A DNA stretch of 64,000 nucleotides from positions 1 through 64,000 of the forward strand of contig JAEWFA010000047.1 in NCBI GenBank assembly GCA_023389055.1. The letters run 5' to 3'. The stretch is from Pseudomonadota bacterium. Its GTDB lineage: Bacteria; Pseudomonadota; Gammaproteobacteria; Burkholderiales; Burkholderiaceae_E. Below, one piece after another: positions 42,906 through 52,613 of this stretch. The notes beneath the pieces were generated by a model that was not told the origin of the DNA, ran no database searches, and saw only the letters and a program-made list of their open reading frames with translations. The translations under genes were made by a program, and so were the position numbers. Positions within the stretch are counted from its first letter, which is position 1. Each line of letters opens with the position of its first letter.

Positions 42906-43646
42906 TCAGTTTCCGAGTTCGTCGGCACGTTCCTGCGCCTCTCGGAAGTCGATCTTTCCTTCATACAGCGCACGACCGAGGATCGCCCCCTCCACGCCCT
43001 CGTCCTCGATCTCGCACAGCCGCTCGACGTCTTCGAGACTGGCGAAGCCGCCCGAGGCGATGACCGGCACTCGCAGCCCGCGCGCCAGGCGCAGCGTGGC
43101 CTCGATGTTCACGCCGGTGAGCATGCCGTCGCGTCCGATGTCGGTGTAGATGACGGCCTCGATTCCGTATCCCTCGAACTTGCGCCCGAGGTCGAGCGCG
43201 TCGTGCCCGGTGAGCTTGCTCCAGCCGTCGGTGGCGACCTTGCCGTCGCGCGCGTCGAGCCCGACGATGATCTGTCCGGGGAAGGCGCTGCAGGCATCGT
43301 GCAGGAAGCCCGGGCTCTTCACCGCAGCCGTGCCGATGATCACGTAGCTGATTCCGTCGTCCAGATAGCGCTCGATGGTGTCGAGATCGCGGATGCCGCC
43401 GCCGACCTGCACGGGGATGGTGCTGCCCACCGCGTCGACGATCGCGCGGATCGCGCTCTCGTTGCGCGGCTTGCCCATCACGGCTCCGTTCAGGTCGACC
43501 AGGTGCAGCCGGCGGGCGCCCTGCTCGACCCACTCGCGGGCAACGGCTTCGGGGTCGTCGGAGAAGACGGTCTCTTCGTTCATGTCGCCCTGCTTCAGCC
43601 GTACGCAACGGCCGTCCTTCAGGTCGATGGCGGGAATCAGCAGCAT
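42906..43646 (-). CDS. hisA: ProFAR isomerase HisA
   Basis: Amadori isomerisation of ProFAR to PRFAR. The 246-residue barrel begins M-L-L-I-P-A-I-D-L-K-D-G with catalytic Asp8, and contains G-G-G-I-R, the second catalytic Asp in Y-T-D-I-G-R-D-G-M and A-S-G-G. Separated from hisH by a 96-bp gap without genes. Confidence 0.96.
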   Translation of the reverse strand: MLLIPAIDLKDGRCVRLKQGDMNEETVFSDDPEAVAREWVEQGARRLHLVDLNGAVMGKPRNESAIRAIVDAVGSTIPVQVGGGIRDLDTIERYLDDGISYVIIGTAAVKSPGFLHDACSAFPGQIIVGLDARDGKVATDGWSKLTGHDALDLGRKFEGYGIEAVIYTDIGRDGMLTGVNIEATLRLARGLRVPVIASGGFASLEDVERLCEIEDEGVEGAILGRALYEGKIDFREAQERADELGN

Positions 43647-43742
43647 CTCGGAGGGTGAACGGACTGGGGTGGGAAATCGGAAACCGGTGAAACCCGATAA
43701 ACCGGGGCGACGCGGGCAACCGGGAGCGTATCGCGGCTCGAA

Positions 43743-44372
43743 TCAGGGCTGCCAGCGGATGAAATTCTCGTACAGCCTGAGGCCGTTGGCGGCGCTCTTC
43801 TCCGGGTGGAACTGGGTCGCGAAAATGTTATCCCGCGCCACTGCGCAGGTAAAGCGAACGCCGTGTTCGGTCTCGCCCACGGTGAGGTCTTCGTGCGCCG
43901 GAACGACGCGATAGCTGTGCACGAAATAGAAGTACGAATCGTCCGGCACTCCGGCCCACAGCGCGTGCTCGCGCACCTGGTGCACGCGATTCCATCCCAT
44001 GTGCGGAACCTTCACGCGAACGCCGCCGGGCGAGCGCACCGGCAGGCGACGCACGTCGCCGGCGAAGATGCCCAGCCCCGGCGTATCGCCTTCCTCGCTG
44101 CGCTCGAACAGCATCTGCTCGCCGACGCACACGCCGAACAACGGCTTGCCGCGCGCGGCGCGCAGCACCGCATCGCGCAGCCCCGCGCGATCGAGCTCGC
44201 GCATGCAGTCGGGCATCGCGCCCTGCCCCGGAAACACGACGCGCGCGGCGGCGTCGATCTCGCCCGCGTTCGAGGTGACGACGACACGCGCCTTCGGGGC
44301 GACGTGCTCGAGCGCTCGCGCCACCGAGCGCAGGTTGCCCATCCCGTAGTCGACGACCGCGATCGAGCTCAC
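43743..44372 (-). CDS. hisH: Imidazole glycerol phosphate synthase subunit HisH
   Basis: Glutaminase subunit giving ammonia to HisF. The 209-residue class I amidotransferase has V-D-Y-G-M-G-N-L-R-S, the nucleophile in F-G-V-C-V-G-E-Q-M-L and the His/Glu of T-Q-F-H-P-E-K-S. It lies 63 bp after hisB. Confidence 0.96.
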   Translation of the reverse strand: MSSIAVVDYGMGNLRSVARALEHVAPKARVVVTSNAGEIDAAARVVFPGQGAMPDCMRELDRAGLRDAVLRAARGKPLFGVCVGEQMLFERSEEGDTPGLGIFAGDVRRLPVRSPGGVRVKVPHMGWNRVHQVREHALWAGVPDDSYFYFVHSYRVVPAHEDLTVGETEHGVRFTCAVARDNIFATQFHPEKSAANGLRLYENFIRWQP

Positions 44373-44435
44373 TTGCCGTGCACCGCTTCCCCGTCGCTCA
44401 TCCGGCCCGGTTCGCCCGATCGGCCCGGGACGCCG

Positions 44436-45023
44436 TCAGAGCGCCTCCTTCGTCGACGGAATGCGACCGGCGACGCGCTCGTCGCGCTCGACGGCCATGC
44501 GCAACGCACGCGCGAATGCCTTGAACACCGTCTCGCACTGATGGTGCGCGTTCTGCCCGCGCAGGTTGTCGACGTGCAGCGTGACCTGCGCGTGGTTGAC
44601 GAAACCGCGGAAGAACTCGGAAGCGAGGTCGACGTCGAAACTGCCGATGAGCGCGCGCGTGAACGGCACGTTCCACTCCAGGCCGGGACGGCCGGAGAGG
44701 TCGACGACGACGCGCGTGAGCGCTTCGTCGAGCGGGACGTAGGCGTGGCCGTAGCGACGGATGCCCTTCTTGTCTCCCAGCGCGCGGGCGACGGCCTGGC
44801 CGAGCGTGATGCCGATGTCCTCGACGCTGTGATGCGCGTCGATTTGCAGGTCGCCTTCGCATTCGACCTCGAGGTCGATGAGCCCGTGGCGGGCGATCTG
44901 GTCGAGCATGTGGTCGAGGAACGCGACACCGCTGGCGAGCTTGCGCTCGCCGGAGCCGTCGAGGTTCACGGAGACCCGTACGCGGGTTTCGGCGGTATTG
45001 CGGCGGACTTCGGCGCTACGCAT
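44436..45023 (-). CDS. hisB: Imidazoleglycerol-phosphate dehydratase
   Basis: Manganese enzyme converting IGP to imidazole-acetol phosphate. The 195-residue monofunctional HisB has the two metal motifs D-A-H-H-S-V-E-D-I-G and Q-N-A-H-H-Q-C-E, plus F-L-D-H-M-L. No phosphatase domain is attached, so histidinol-phosphatase must be elsewhere. It follows the hisDC gene by 39 bp. Confidence 0.96.
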   Translation of the reverse strand: MRSAEVRRNTAETRVRVSVNLDGSGERKLASGVAFLDHMLDQIARHGLIDLEVECEGDLQIDAHHSVEDIGITLGQAVARALGDKKGIRRYGHAYVPLDEALTRVVVDLSGRPGLEWNVPFTRALIGSFDVDLASEFFRGFVNHAQVTLHVDNLRGQNAHHQCETVFKAFARALRMAVERDERVAGRIPSTKEAL

Positions 45024-45062
45024 GGCGGTTCCGGAAGGGCTCGGCGCGAGGCCGTGCGCCGG

Positions 45063-47456
45063 TCAGAGCGATTCGCGCAGCGCCTCGAGCAGCAGGCGAT
45101 TCTCTTCCTCGGTGCCTACCGTCAGCCTCAGGCAGTTGCGCAACAGATCGTGCATTCTACCGAGGTCCTTGATCAGCAGCCCCCGGTTGCGCAGGCCGCG
45201 CTCGGTTCGCTCGCTGTCGGCCACGCGCACGAGCAGGAAGTTCGCGCGCGAAGGGAATACCTCGACGCCCGGCATCTCGAGCAACCGCTGGGCGAGCAGG
45301 TCGCGCTCGCGGCGGATGCGCGCAGCCTGCGCATCGAGCACCTCGAGGTTCTCGAGCGCGAAGCGCGCGGCCGCATCGGTGAGCACGTTCACGTTGTACG
45401 GCGCGCGCACCTTCTGCAGCTGCTCCACCCACCGGGGCGCCGCCGCCAGGTAACCGAGCCGAAGCCCGGCCAGGCCGAGCTTGGAGACCGTACGCAGCAC
45501 GACGAGGCGCTCGTTGTCGCGCAGCCGATGCATCCAGGTGTCCTGCGCGAACGGCTGGTACGCCTCGTCGAGCACGACCAGGCCGGGCGCGGCGGCCAGC
45601 ACCGCCTCGACGGCGTCGACGTCGAAGGCATTGCCGGTAGGGTTGTTCGGCCAGGCGAGCCAGACGATCGCGGGTCGGTGCGCAGCGATCGCTGCCCGCA
45701 TCGCATCGACGTCGAGCGAGAAATCGGCGCGCAGCGGAACCCCGACGAAGCGGCTGCCCATCAGGCGAGCCGACAGCTCGTACATGACGAACGAAGGCTG
45801 CGGCGCCAGATGCACGGCGCCGGGGCGCGCGGTGGCCACCGCCAGCATCGTGATCAGTTCGTCGGAGCCGTTGCCCAGCACGACGCCCGCGTCGGCCGGG
45901 ACGTCGAAGCGCGCGCGGATCGCACGCTCGAGTTCGTCGTGTCCGGGCACCGGGTAGCGATTGATCGGGACCTCGGCGAGCCGCTCACCCAGCGCACGGC
46001 GCAGTTCGGGCGGCATCGGATACGGATTCTCCATCGCGTCCAGCTTGATCATTCCGCTCGCGTCGAGAACCTTGTACCCGCTCATCGCGGCGATCTCGGG
46101 TCGGATGGGATCGAAGCGATCCGTTCGCGCGCGCTCGGGTTGTCCCCGCTGCGCCTGCGCGCGCAGTTGCGCGCTGCGCGCGTGCGCCTCCAGCCCCTCC
46201 GCGCGCGCCAGCGTCGCCGCTATCGCTCCGAGCGTGCGCGCGCCGGCAGGCGACACCTCGATGATGCTGGTGCGTTTCTGGAAGTCGTAGACCCCCAGCG
46301 GGGACGAGAAACGCGCCGTGCGCATAGTCGGCAGCACGTGGTTCGGACCCGCGCAGTAGTCGCCGAGCGATTCGGAAGACCACGGACCGAGGAAGATCGC
46401 GCCGGCATGGTGAATGCGCTCGACCCAGCGGTCGGCATCGCGGGCCGAGATCTCCACGTGCTCGGCGGCGATGGAAGTGGCGATCTCGCAGGCTTCCTCC
46501 ATGCTGCGAACGACGACGAGGGCGCCGCGATCGGCAAGCGAACGCGCGATGATCCCGCTGCGCGGCATCGCCGGCAGCAACCGGGCGATCGACTCGGCGA
46601 CCCGATCGGCGAATGCGGCGTCGGGCGTGAGCAGGATCGCCTGCGCCATCTCGTCGTGCTCGGCCTGCGAGAAGAGGTCTGTCGCGATCCAGTCGGGGTC
46701 GGTGGTGCCGTCGCACAGCACGAGGATCTCCGACGGCCCGGCGATCATGTCGATGCCGACCGTGCCGAAGACGCGCCTCTTCGCCTCCGCGACGTAGGCG
46801 TTGCCCGGGCCGACGATCTTGTCGACCGCCGGCACCGACGCCGTTCCCCAGGCGAGCGCAGCGACGGCCTGCGCGCCGCCGATCGTGAAGACGCGATCGA
46901 CTCCGGCAACGCGGGCTGCGGCCAGCACCATCGGGTTTCGTACGCCACCGGGCGTGGGCACGACCATCACGAGCTCGCGCACGCCGGCGACGCGCGCCGG
47001 CAGCGCGTTCATCAGCACCGACGAGGGATACGCGGCCTTGCCGCCGGGCACGTAGAGCCCGACGCGATCGATGGGTCCGATGCGCTGGCCCAGGCGGGTT
47101 CCGTCGTCCTCGACGTACGACCACGAATGCGCGAGCTGGTGTTCATGGTAGCGACGGATGCGCGCGGCTGCCGCATGCAGCGCGTCGCGATCGGCCGACG
47201 CGAGCGACTCGAGCGCGCGCTGCAACTCGTCCTGCGACAGCTCCAGCTCGTGCACCGACGCGGCGTCCACCCGGTCGAAACGGCGCGTGAACTCGAGCAG
47301 CGCCTCATCGCCGCGGGCGCGAACGTCGGAGACGATCAGCGCGACGGTGCGCTCGATCGCCTCGTCCTGCGCAGGCTCGTACGCGAGCAGCGCCGACAGC
47401 CGCGCGGCGAAATCGGGGGCGCGACTGTCGAGCCGCGCCGGCATCGACGCCTTCAT
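45063..47456 (-). CDS. hisDC: Fused histidinol dehydrogenase - histidinol-phosphate aminotransferase
   Basis: One uninterrupted frame of 797 codons holds two enzymes of the histidine pathway. Residues ~1-435 are HisD: Y-V-P-G-G-K-A-A-Y-P-S, I-A-G-P-S-E-I-L-V, A-E-H-D-E-M-A, A-A-E-H-V-E-I. Residues ~450-797 are HisC: L-D-A-M-E-N-P-Y-P, N-R-Y-P, G-N-G-S-D-E-L-I, W-P-N-N-P-T-G-N, D-E-A-Y and the PLP lysine at ~659 in T-V-S-K-L-G-L-A-G. An Arg/Gln-rich linker of ~20 residues joins them, with no stop. HisC would normally start a few residues before an internal ATG at 46085 (residue 458). Both parts look intact. Overlaps hisG by ATGA. Confidence 0.93.
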   Translation of the reverse strand: MKASMPARLDSRAPDFAARLSALLAYEPAQDEAIERTVALIVSDVRARGDEALLEFTRRFDRVDAASVHELELSQDELQRALESLASADRDALHAAAARIRRYHEHQLAHSWSYVEDDGTRLGQRIGPIDRVGLYVPGGKAAYPSSVLMNALPARVAGVRELVMVVPTPGGVRNPMVLAAARVAGVDRVFTIGGAQAVAALAWGTASVPAVDKIVGPGNAYVAEAKRRVFGTVGIDMIAGPSEILVLCDGTTDPDWIATDLFSQAEHDEMAQAILLTPDAAFADRVAESIARLLPAMPRSGIIARSLADRGALVVVRSMEEACEIATSIAAEHVEISARDADRWVERIHHAGAIFLGPWSSESLGDYCAGPNHVLPTMRTARFSSPLGVYDFQKRTSIIEVSPAGARTLGAIAATLARAEGLEAHARSAQLRAQAQRGQPERARTDRFDPIRPEIAAMSGYKVLDASGMIKLDAMENPYPMPPELRRALGERLAEVPINRYPVPGHDELERAIRARFDVPADAGVVLGNGSDELITMLAVATARPGAVHLAPQPSFVMYELSARLMGSRFVGVPLRADFSLDVDAMRAAIAAHRPAIVWLAWPNNPTGNAFDVDAVEAVLAAAPGLVVLDEAYQPFAQDTWMHRLRDNERLVVLRTVSKLGLAGLRLGYLAAAPRWVEQLQKVRAPYNVNVLTDAAARFALENLEVLDAQAARIRRERDLLAQRLLEMPGVEVFPSRANFLLVRVADSERTERGLRNRGLLIKDLGRMHDLLRNCLRLTVGTEEENRLLLEALRESL

Positions 47457-48124
47457 GGCGACGTTGCCGACGAAGCAACCACTGCCGTTCGCTGCGAGGC
47501 GCGAGCGAGCGCATCGAGCAGCGGCTCCAGTTGTGCCGAGCGGGTCTTCAGCGACGCCTGGTTGACGATGAGCCGCGCCGAGATCGGCATGATCTCCTCG
47601 ACTTCAACGAGCTGGTTCGCGCGCAGCGTGGCGCCGGTGCTGACGAGATCGACGATCGCATCGGCCAGACCGACGAGCGGGGCGAGCTCCATCGATCCGT
47701 AGAGCTTGATCGGGTCGACGTGCACGCCCTTGGCGGCGAAGTGTTCACGCGCCGTCTTCACGTACTTGGTGGCGACTCGCAGCCGCGCGCCGCGGCGCAC
47801 GGCACGCGCGTAGTCGAAGTCAACGCGCGTGGCCACCGACAGGCGGCAGCGCGCGATGCCGAGGTCTATCGGCTGGTACAGGCCTTCGCCGCCATGCTCG
47901 AGCAGCACGTCCTTGCCGGCGACGCCCAGATCGGCTGCGCCGTGCTGCACGTAGGTGGGAACGTCGGAGGCGCGCACGATGATCAGGCGCAGCCCCGGGT
48001 CGGCCGTAGGCAGGATGAGCTTGCGCGAGCCGTTGGCCGAGGTCGTCAGCGGAATGCCCGCTGCCTCCAGCAGCGGCGCGGTGTCGTCGAAGATGCGCCC
48101 CTTCGAGAGCGCCAGCGTGATCAT
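47453..48124 (-). CDS. hisG: ATP phosphoribosyltransferase, short form
   Basis: First, regulated step of histidine synthesis. The 223-residue product is the short HisG form lacking the C-terminal regulatory domain, so it needs a HisZ partner, which is not in this window. Motifs: L-A-L-S-K-G-R-I, A-D-L-G-V-A-G-K-D, R-L-R-V-A-T-K-Y, the PRPP-type D-A-I-V-D-L-V-S-T-G-A-T-L. Overlaps murA and hisDC by ATGA. Confidence 0.95.
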   Translation of the reverse strand: MITLALSKGRIFDDTAPLLEAAGIPLTTSANGSRKLILPTADPGLRLIIVRASDVPTYVQHGAADLGVAGKDVLLEHGGEGLYQPIDLGIARCRLSVATRVDFDYARAVRRGARLRVATKYVKTAREHFAAKGVHVDPIKLYGSMELAPLVGLADAIVDLVSTGATLRANQLVEVEEIMPISARLIVNQASLKTRSAQLEPLLDALARASQRTAVVASSATSP

Positions 48125-49437
48125 CGGCCCGCCTCGACGGCTTCGGCTTGCACCGCGGTTTCGCCGGAGGCCGGGCCGGGCTCGCGCCCATCGATGCGCT
48201 CGATGCGCGCACCGAGCTCCTGCAGCCGGATCTCCATGTGCTCGTAACCGCGGTCGAGGTGGTAGATGCGGTCGACGATCGTCTCGCCTTCGGCAACGAG
48301 CCCGGCGATGACCAACCCGGCCGAGGCGCGCAGATCGGTAGCCATGACGCGCGCGCCCGACAGCGACGGAACGCCTCGCACGACGGCCGTGTTGCCCTCG
48401 ACGACCACGTCGGCGCCGAGCCGGTGCAACTCCAGCACGTGCATGAAGCGATTCTCGAAGATCGTCTCGGTGACGACCGCGGTGCCTTCGGCGACGCAGT
48501 TCATCGCCATGAACTGCGCCTGCATGTCGGTGGCGAAGGCCGGGTAGGGAGCCGTGCGCACGTCGACCGCGCGTGGTCGCCGCGGCATGCGCATTCGGAT
48601 CGTGTCGTCGCCGCAGTCGATCTGCGCGCCCGCCTCGCGCAGCTTCTCGAGCGTGGCGTCCATCGTCTGCGGCGCGGCACCGCGCAGCAGCACCTCGCCG
48701 CCCGCGGCGGCCACCGCGCACAGGAAGGTTCCGGCCTCGATGCGATCGGGCATGACGCGGTGCGCCCCGCCGTGCAGCCTTTGCACACCGTTCACGACGA
48801 TGCGGTCGGTGCCGGCGCCCTCGATGCGCGCACCCATGCCGACGAGCGCCGCGGCCAGGTCGGCGACCTCCGGCTCGCGTGCGGCGTTCTCGATCACCGT
48901 CTCGCCATCGGCGAGCGTGGCCGCCATCATCAGGTTCTCGGTGCCGGTTACCGTGACCATGTCGGTGACGATGCGCGCACCGCGCAACCGGCCGGCGCGC
49001 GCAACGACGTAGCCGTGCTCGATCGCGATCTGGGCGCCCATCGCATGAAGACCCTTCAGGTGCTGGTCGACCGGCCGCTGGCCGATCGCGCAACCGCCGG
49101 GCAGCGATACGCGCGCCTCGCCGAAGCGCGCGAGCAGCGGGCCGAGCACGAGGATCGACGCGCGCATCGTCTTGACGAGCTCGTAGGGCGCTTCGACCGA
49201 ATCGACGCGCGACGCGTCGATTCGCACCGCGTGCGCGTCGCGCTCGACGACGGCGCCCAGCCGCCCGAGCAACCGCGCGGTGGTGGCGACGTCGTGCAGT
49301 TGCGGCACCCGCGACAGCTCGACGGTGTCGCCGACGAGCAGCGACGCGCACAGGATCGGCAGCGCGGCGTTCTTCGCACCGGAAACCTCGACCTCGCCGC
49401 GCAGCGGCAGGCCCCCTTCGATTCTCAGCTTGTCCAT
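48121..49437 (-). CDS. murA: UDP-N-acetylglucosamine 1-carboxyvinyltransferase
   Basis: First committed step of peptidoglycan synthesis: enolpyruvyl transfer to UDP-GlcNAc. The 438-residue product from M-D-K-L-R-I-E-G-G has S-G-A-K-N-A-A-L-P-I-L and the catalytic Cys116 in P-G-G-C-A-I-G-Q-R-P, matching Cys115 of E. coli, so fosfomycin could bind. An in-frame ATG at 49452 would add five residues. A ~20-residue C-terminal tail beyond the usual end is present. Located between bolA and hisG as in other Burkholderiales. Confidence 0.95.
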   Translation of the reverse strand: MDKLRIEGGLPLRGEVEVSGAKNAALPILCASLLVGDTVELSRVPQLHDVATTARLLGRLGAVVERDAHAVRIDASRVDSVEAPYELVKTMRASILVLGPLLARFGEARVSLPGGCAIGQRPVDQHLKGLHAMGAQIAIEHGYVVARAGRLRGARIVTDMVTVTGTENLMMAATLADGETVIENAAREPEVADLAAALVGMGARIEGAGTDRIVVNGVQRLHGGAHRVMPDRIEAGTFLCAVAAAGGEVLLRGAAPQTMDATLEKLREAGAQIDCGDDTIRMRMPRRPRAVDVRTAPYPAFATDMQAQFMAMNCVAEGTAVVTETIFENRFMHVLELHRLGADVVVEGNTAVVRGVPSLSGARVMATDLRASAGLVIAGLVAEGETIVDRIYHLDRGYEHMEIRLQELGARIERIDGREPGPASGETAVQAEAVEAGR

Positions 49438-49486
49438 GTAGGTGATGGGCATTCGCGCGCTCGCCTCGCGGGGAGTGCGCACGGGC

Positions 49487-49726
49487 TTACTGAAGCGCCG
49501 CCCACTCCTCGGGAGTCAGGGTGTTCATCGACAGCGCGTGCACTTCCTCGCGCATGCGGTCGCCGAGCGCGCGGTAGACGAGCTGATGTCGCTGCACCGA
49601 CCGCTTTCCCTCGAAGGCTTTCGAAACGATGATCGCCTGGAAGTGCCGGCCGTCGCCGTCCACCTCCAGGTGCTCGCAATCGAGGCCTGCGGCGATGTAG
49701 CTGCGGACATTCTCGGGTGTGACCAT
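49487..49726 (-). CDS. BolA/IbaG family protein
   Basis: Small iron-sulfur partner of CGFS glutaredoxins. The 79-residue product has D-C-E-H-L-E-V-D-G-D-G-R-H-F, the F-E-G-K-R-S-V-Q-R-H-Q-L-V-Y segment and the H-A-L-S-M-N-T-L-T-P-E-E-W end typical of IbaG (YrbA)-like BolA proteins. It sits before murA, as ibaG does in E. coli. Confidence 0.92.
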   Translation of the reverse strand: MVTPENVRSYIAAGLDCEHLEVDGDGRHFQAIIVSKAFEGKRSVQRHQLVYRALGDRMREEVHALSMNTLTPEEWAALQ

Positions 49727-49796
49727 GGCGAAATCCGGATCGAAGCTCGACGAAATCGGGAAGCTGGCTGGCGAGGTGCGACGGCCGTCTTCAGGC

Positions 49797-50615
49797 TCAG
49801 AGTCGAAGCCGGTAGCCGCTTGCGAGCAGCCGCAGCGCGACGGCCGACGCGGCCGCCAGCGTGGCGGCGACCACGACGAAGCTGATGCCCGGCGCAACAT
49901 CGGAAAGACCGAAGAACCCGTATCGGAACCCGTCGACCATGTAGAAGAACGGATTCAGGTGCGACAGCGTCTGCCAGAACGGCGGCAGCGACTTCACCGA
50001 ATAGAAAACGCCCGACAGGAAGGTGGCGGGCATCACGATGAAGTTCTGGAACGCTGCGATCTGATCGAACTTCTCGGCCCAGATCCCGGCGATCAGGCCC
50101 ATTGTACCGAGAATCGCGCTGCCCAGAACCGCGAACAGCAGGATCCATGCCGGCGAGTAAAAGGACAGGCGCGCGAACCAGGCGGTGACGACGAAGACGC
50201 CGGCGCCGACGACCAGCCCGCGCGTCATCGCGGCCAGCACGTAGGCCGCGTACATCTCGCGATGCGACAGCGGCGTGAGCAGCACGAACACGATGTTGCC
50301 GGTGATCTTGCTCTGGATCAGCGACGACGAACTGTTGGCGAACGAGTTCTGCAGCACCGACATCATCACCAGCCCCGGCAGCAGGAACGCCGTGTAGCGG
50401 ACGTCGCGGTAGACCTCGACGCGCTCCTCGAGCACGTGCGAGAAGATCAACAGGTACAGCAGCGACGTGAGCACCGGCGCTGCGATCGTCTGGAAGCCCA
50501 CCTTGTAGAAGCGCAGAAGTTCCTTGCGAAAGAGCGTGAGGAAGCCCTGCCACGAGAAGCCGGGCGCGGTGCGGCTCGCCACGCTCGCGGTTTCGGAGGA
50601 GGAGTCGATCTCCAT
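49797..50615 (-). CDS. ABC-2 type transporter permease
   Basis: Inner-membrane exporter subunit (YadH-like). The 272-residue product has an amphipathic N-terminus with K-E-L-L-R-F-Y-K-V-G-F-Q-T-I, then six helices and the ABC-2 signature region M-P-A-T-F-L-S-G-V-F-Y-S-V-K-S-L-P. Works with the ATPase encoded just upstream. Substrate unknown. Confidence 0.9.
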   Translation of the reverse strand: MEIDSSSETASVASRTAPGFSWQGFLTLFRKELLRFYKVGFQTIAAPVLTSLLYLLIFSHVLEERVEVYRDVRYTAFLLPGLVMMSVLQNSFANSSSSLIQSKITGNIVFVLLTPLSHREMYAAYVLAAMTRGLVVGAGVFVVTAWFARLSFYSPAWILLFAVLGSAILGTMGLIAGIWAEKFDQIAAFQNFIVMPATFLSGVFYSVKSLPPFWQTLSHLNPFFYMVDGFRYGFFGLSDVAPGISFVVVAATLAAASAVALRLLASGYRLRL

Positions 50616-50634
50616 CAGCCTGCCTTGCGACGCA

Positions 50635-51566
<932 letters not shown>

Positions 51567-51570
<4 letters not shown>

Positions 51571-51935
51571 CGCGCCACCGGAGTCGGCGAACCCACTTCC
51601 GCCAATGCGGACTGCAGCGCGCGCTCGAAGAGCAGCGCATCGACGTTATAGAGCGCTGCCAGCTTCAGCAGGTTCTCCGACGGCGACTCGAAGCGGCATC
51701 GCCGGCCGCGGGCCGCGGCGCGCCGCTCGATCTCGAGCAGCACGGCGATCAGCGACGAGTCGAAGTGCTCGCAGGCGGAGAGGTCGAAGCGAGGCGCGAC
51801 GGCTTCGATCGCCGGCGACGCTGCCTCGACCGTTTCGCGCGCATTGCCGAAGCGCACCTCCGCGGGAAAGCGCCAGGCCGCAGGCGCGGGCGCGTCAGGC
51901 GCCTGCTGCGCCCGGGGCGAAGCCGCGCGCTCCAC
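51567..51935 (-). CDS. mlaB: MlaB-like STAS domain protein
   Basis: Cytosolic regulator of the MlaFE transporter. The 122-residue product has a STAS-type body with F-D-L-S-A-C-E-H-F-D-S-S-L-I-A-V-L-L-E-I, where the Ser residues lie on the MlaF-contact helix, and R-C-R-F-E-S-P-S-E-N-L-L-K-L. The GTG start at 51935 is 2 bp from the mlaC stop. Strongest support is its place in mlaFEDACB. Confidence 0.85.
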
Positions 51936-51937
51936 GC

Positions 51938-52600
51938 TCAGCTCGCCTTGCCGTTGCCGGAGGCCAACTGCTCGTTCTTCTGCTGCAGGCTGCGGATCAG
52001 CGCATCGACGCCGCCTCCGGAGGCCTCCTGCGCGAACTGCGTGCGATATGTTTCGACCAGCCACACGCCGAGCACGTTGACGTCGTAGATCTTCCACGCG
52101 TCGCCGGCCTTGCGCATCCGGTAATCGAGCTGCGCAGGTTCGCGGCCCGGCTGCAGCACCTCGCTGCGCACGATCACGTCGGTATCGGCCGGGTTCGCGC
52201 GAAACGGCTTCATCTGCACCTTCTGGTCGCCGACCTGGGAAAGGGCACCCGAGTAGGTGCGGATCAGCAGCGTGCGGAACAGGTCCATCAGCTTCTGGCG
52301 CTGCTCGGGCGTCGCCTCGCGCCAGCTTCTTCCGACCGACAGCGCGGTCATGCGCTGGAAATCGACGTGCGGCATCACGATGCCGTCGACGAGCTGGTCG
52401 ATCTTGCGCGGATCTCCCGCCTTGAGCGCCGGGTCGGAGTTGATCCGCGTGAGCACCTCGTCGCTGAGGCGGCGGATCATGTCGTTCGGCGCCTCGGCGG
52501 CCCGCGCCGAAGCGACGAAGAGCAGCGTGCAGGCTGCAAGGAGCCACAACGGCCACAGCGCGAAGCGTGCGAACCGCGAATTCAGGTACGAGTACTGCAT
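51938..52600 (-). CDS. mlaC: Phospholipid-binding periplasmic protein MlaC
   Basis: Shuttles phospholipid between MlaA at the outer membrane and MlaFEDB in the inner membrane. The 220-residue product has a signal peptide (A-S-A-R-A-A) and MlaC features V-D-G-I-V-M-P-H-V-D-F-Q-R-M-T-A, W-R-E-A-T-P-E-Q-R-Q and Y-R-M-R-K-A-G-D-A-W-K-I-Y-D-V-N-V-L-G-V. A strong AAGGAGGTG lies 6 nt before the ATG. Confidence 0.94.
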   Translation of the reverse strand: MQYSYLNSRFARFALWPLWLLAACTLLFVASARAAEAPNDMIRRLSDEVLTRINSDPALKAGDPRKIDQLVDGIVMPHVDFQRMTALSVGRSWREATPEQRQKLMDLFRTLLIRTYSGALSQVGDQKVQMKPFRANPADTDVIVRSEVLQPGREPAQLDYRMRKAGDAWKIYDVNVLGVWLVETYRTQFAQEASGGGVDALIRSLQQKNEQLASGNGKAS

Positions 52601-52613
52601 CGAATCACCTCCT

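Noticed and set aside
43806..47702. A 1298-codon plus-strand open frame opposite the his genes
   Set aside because: It is antisense to hisH, hisB and hisDC, is Arg/His/Asp-rich as expected from a high-GC mirror frame, and has no motif. The minus-strand genes are certain.
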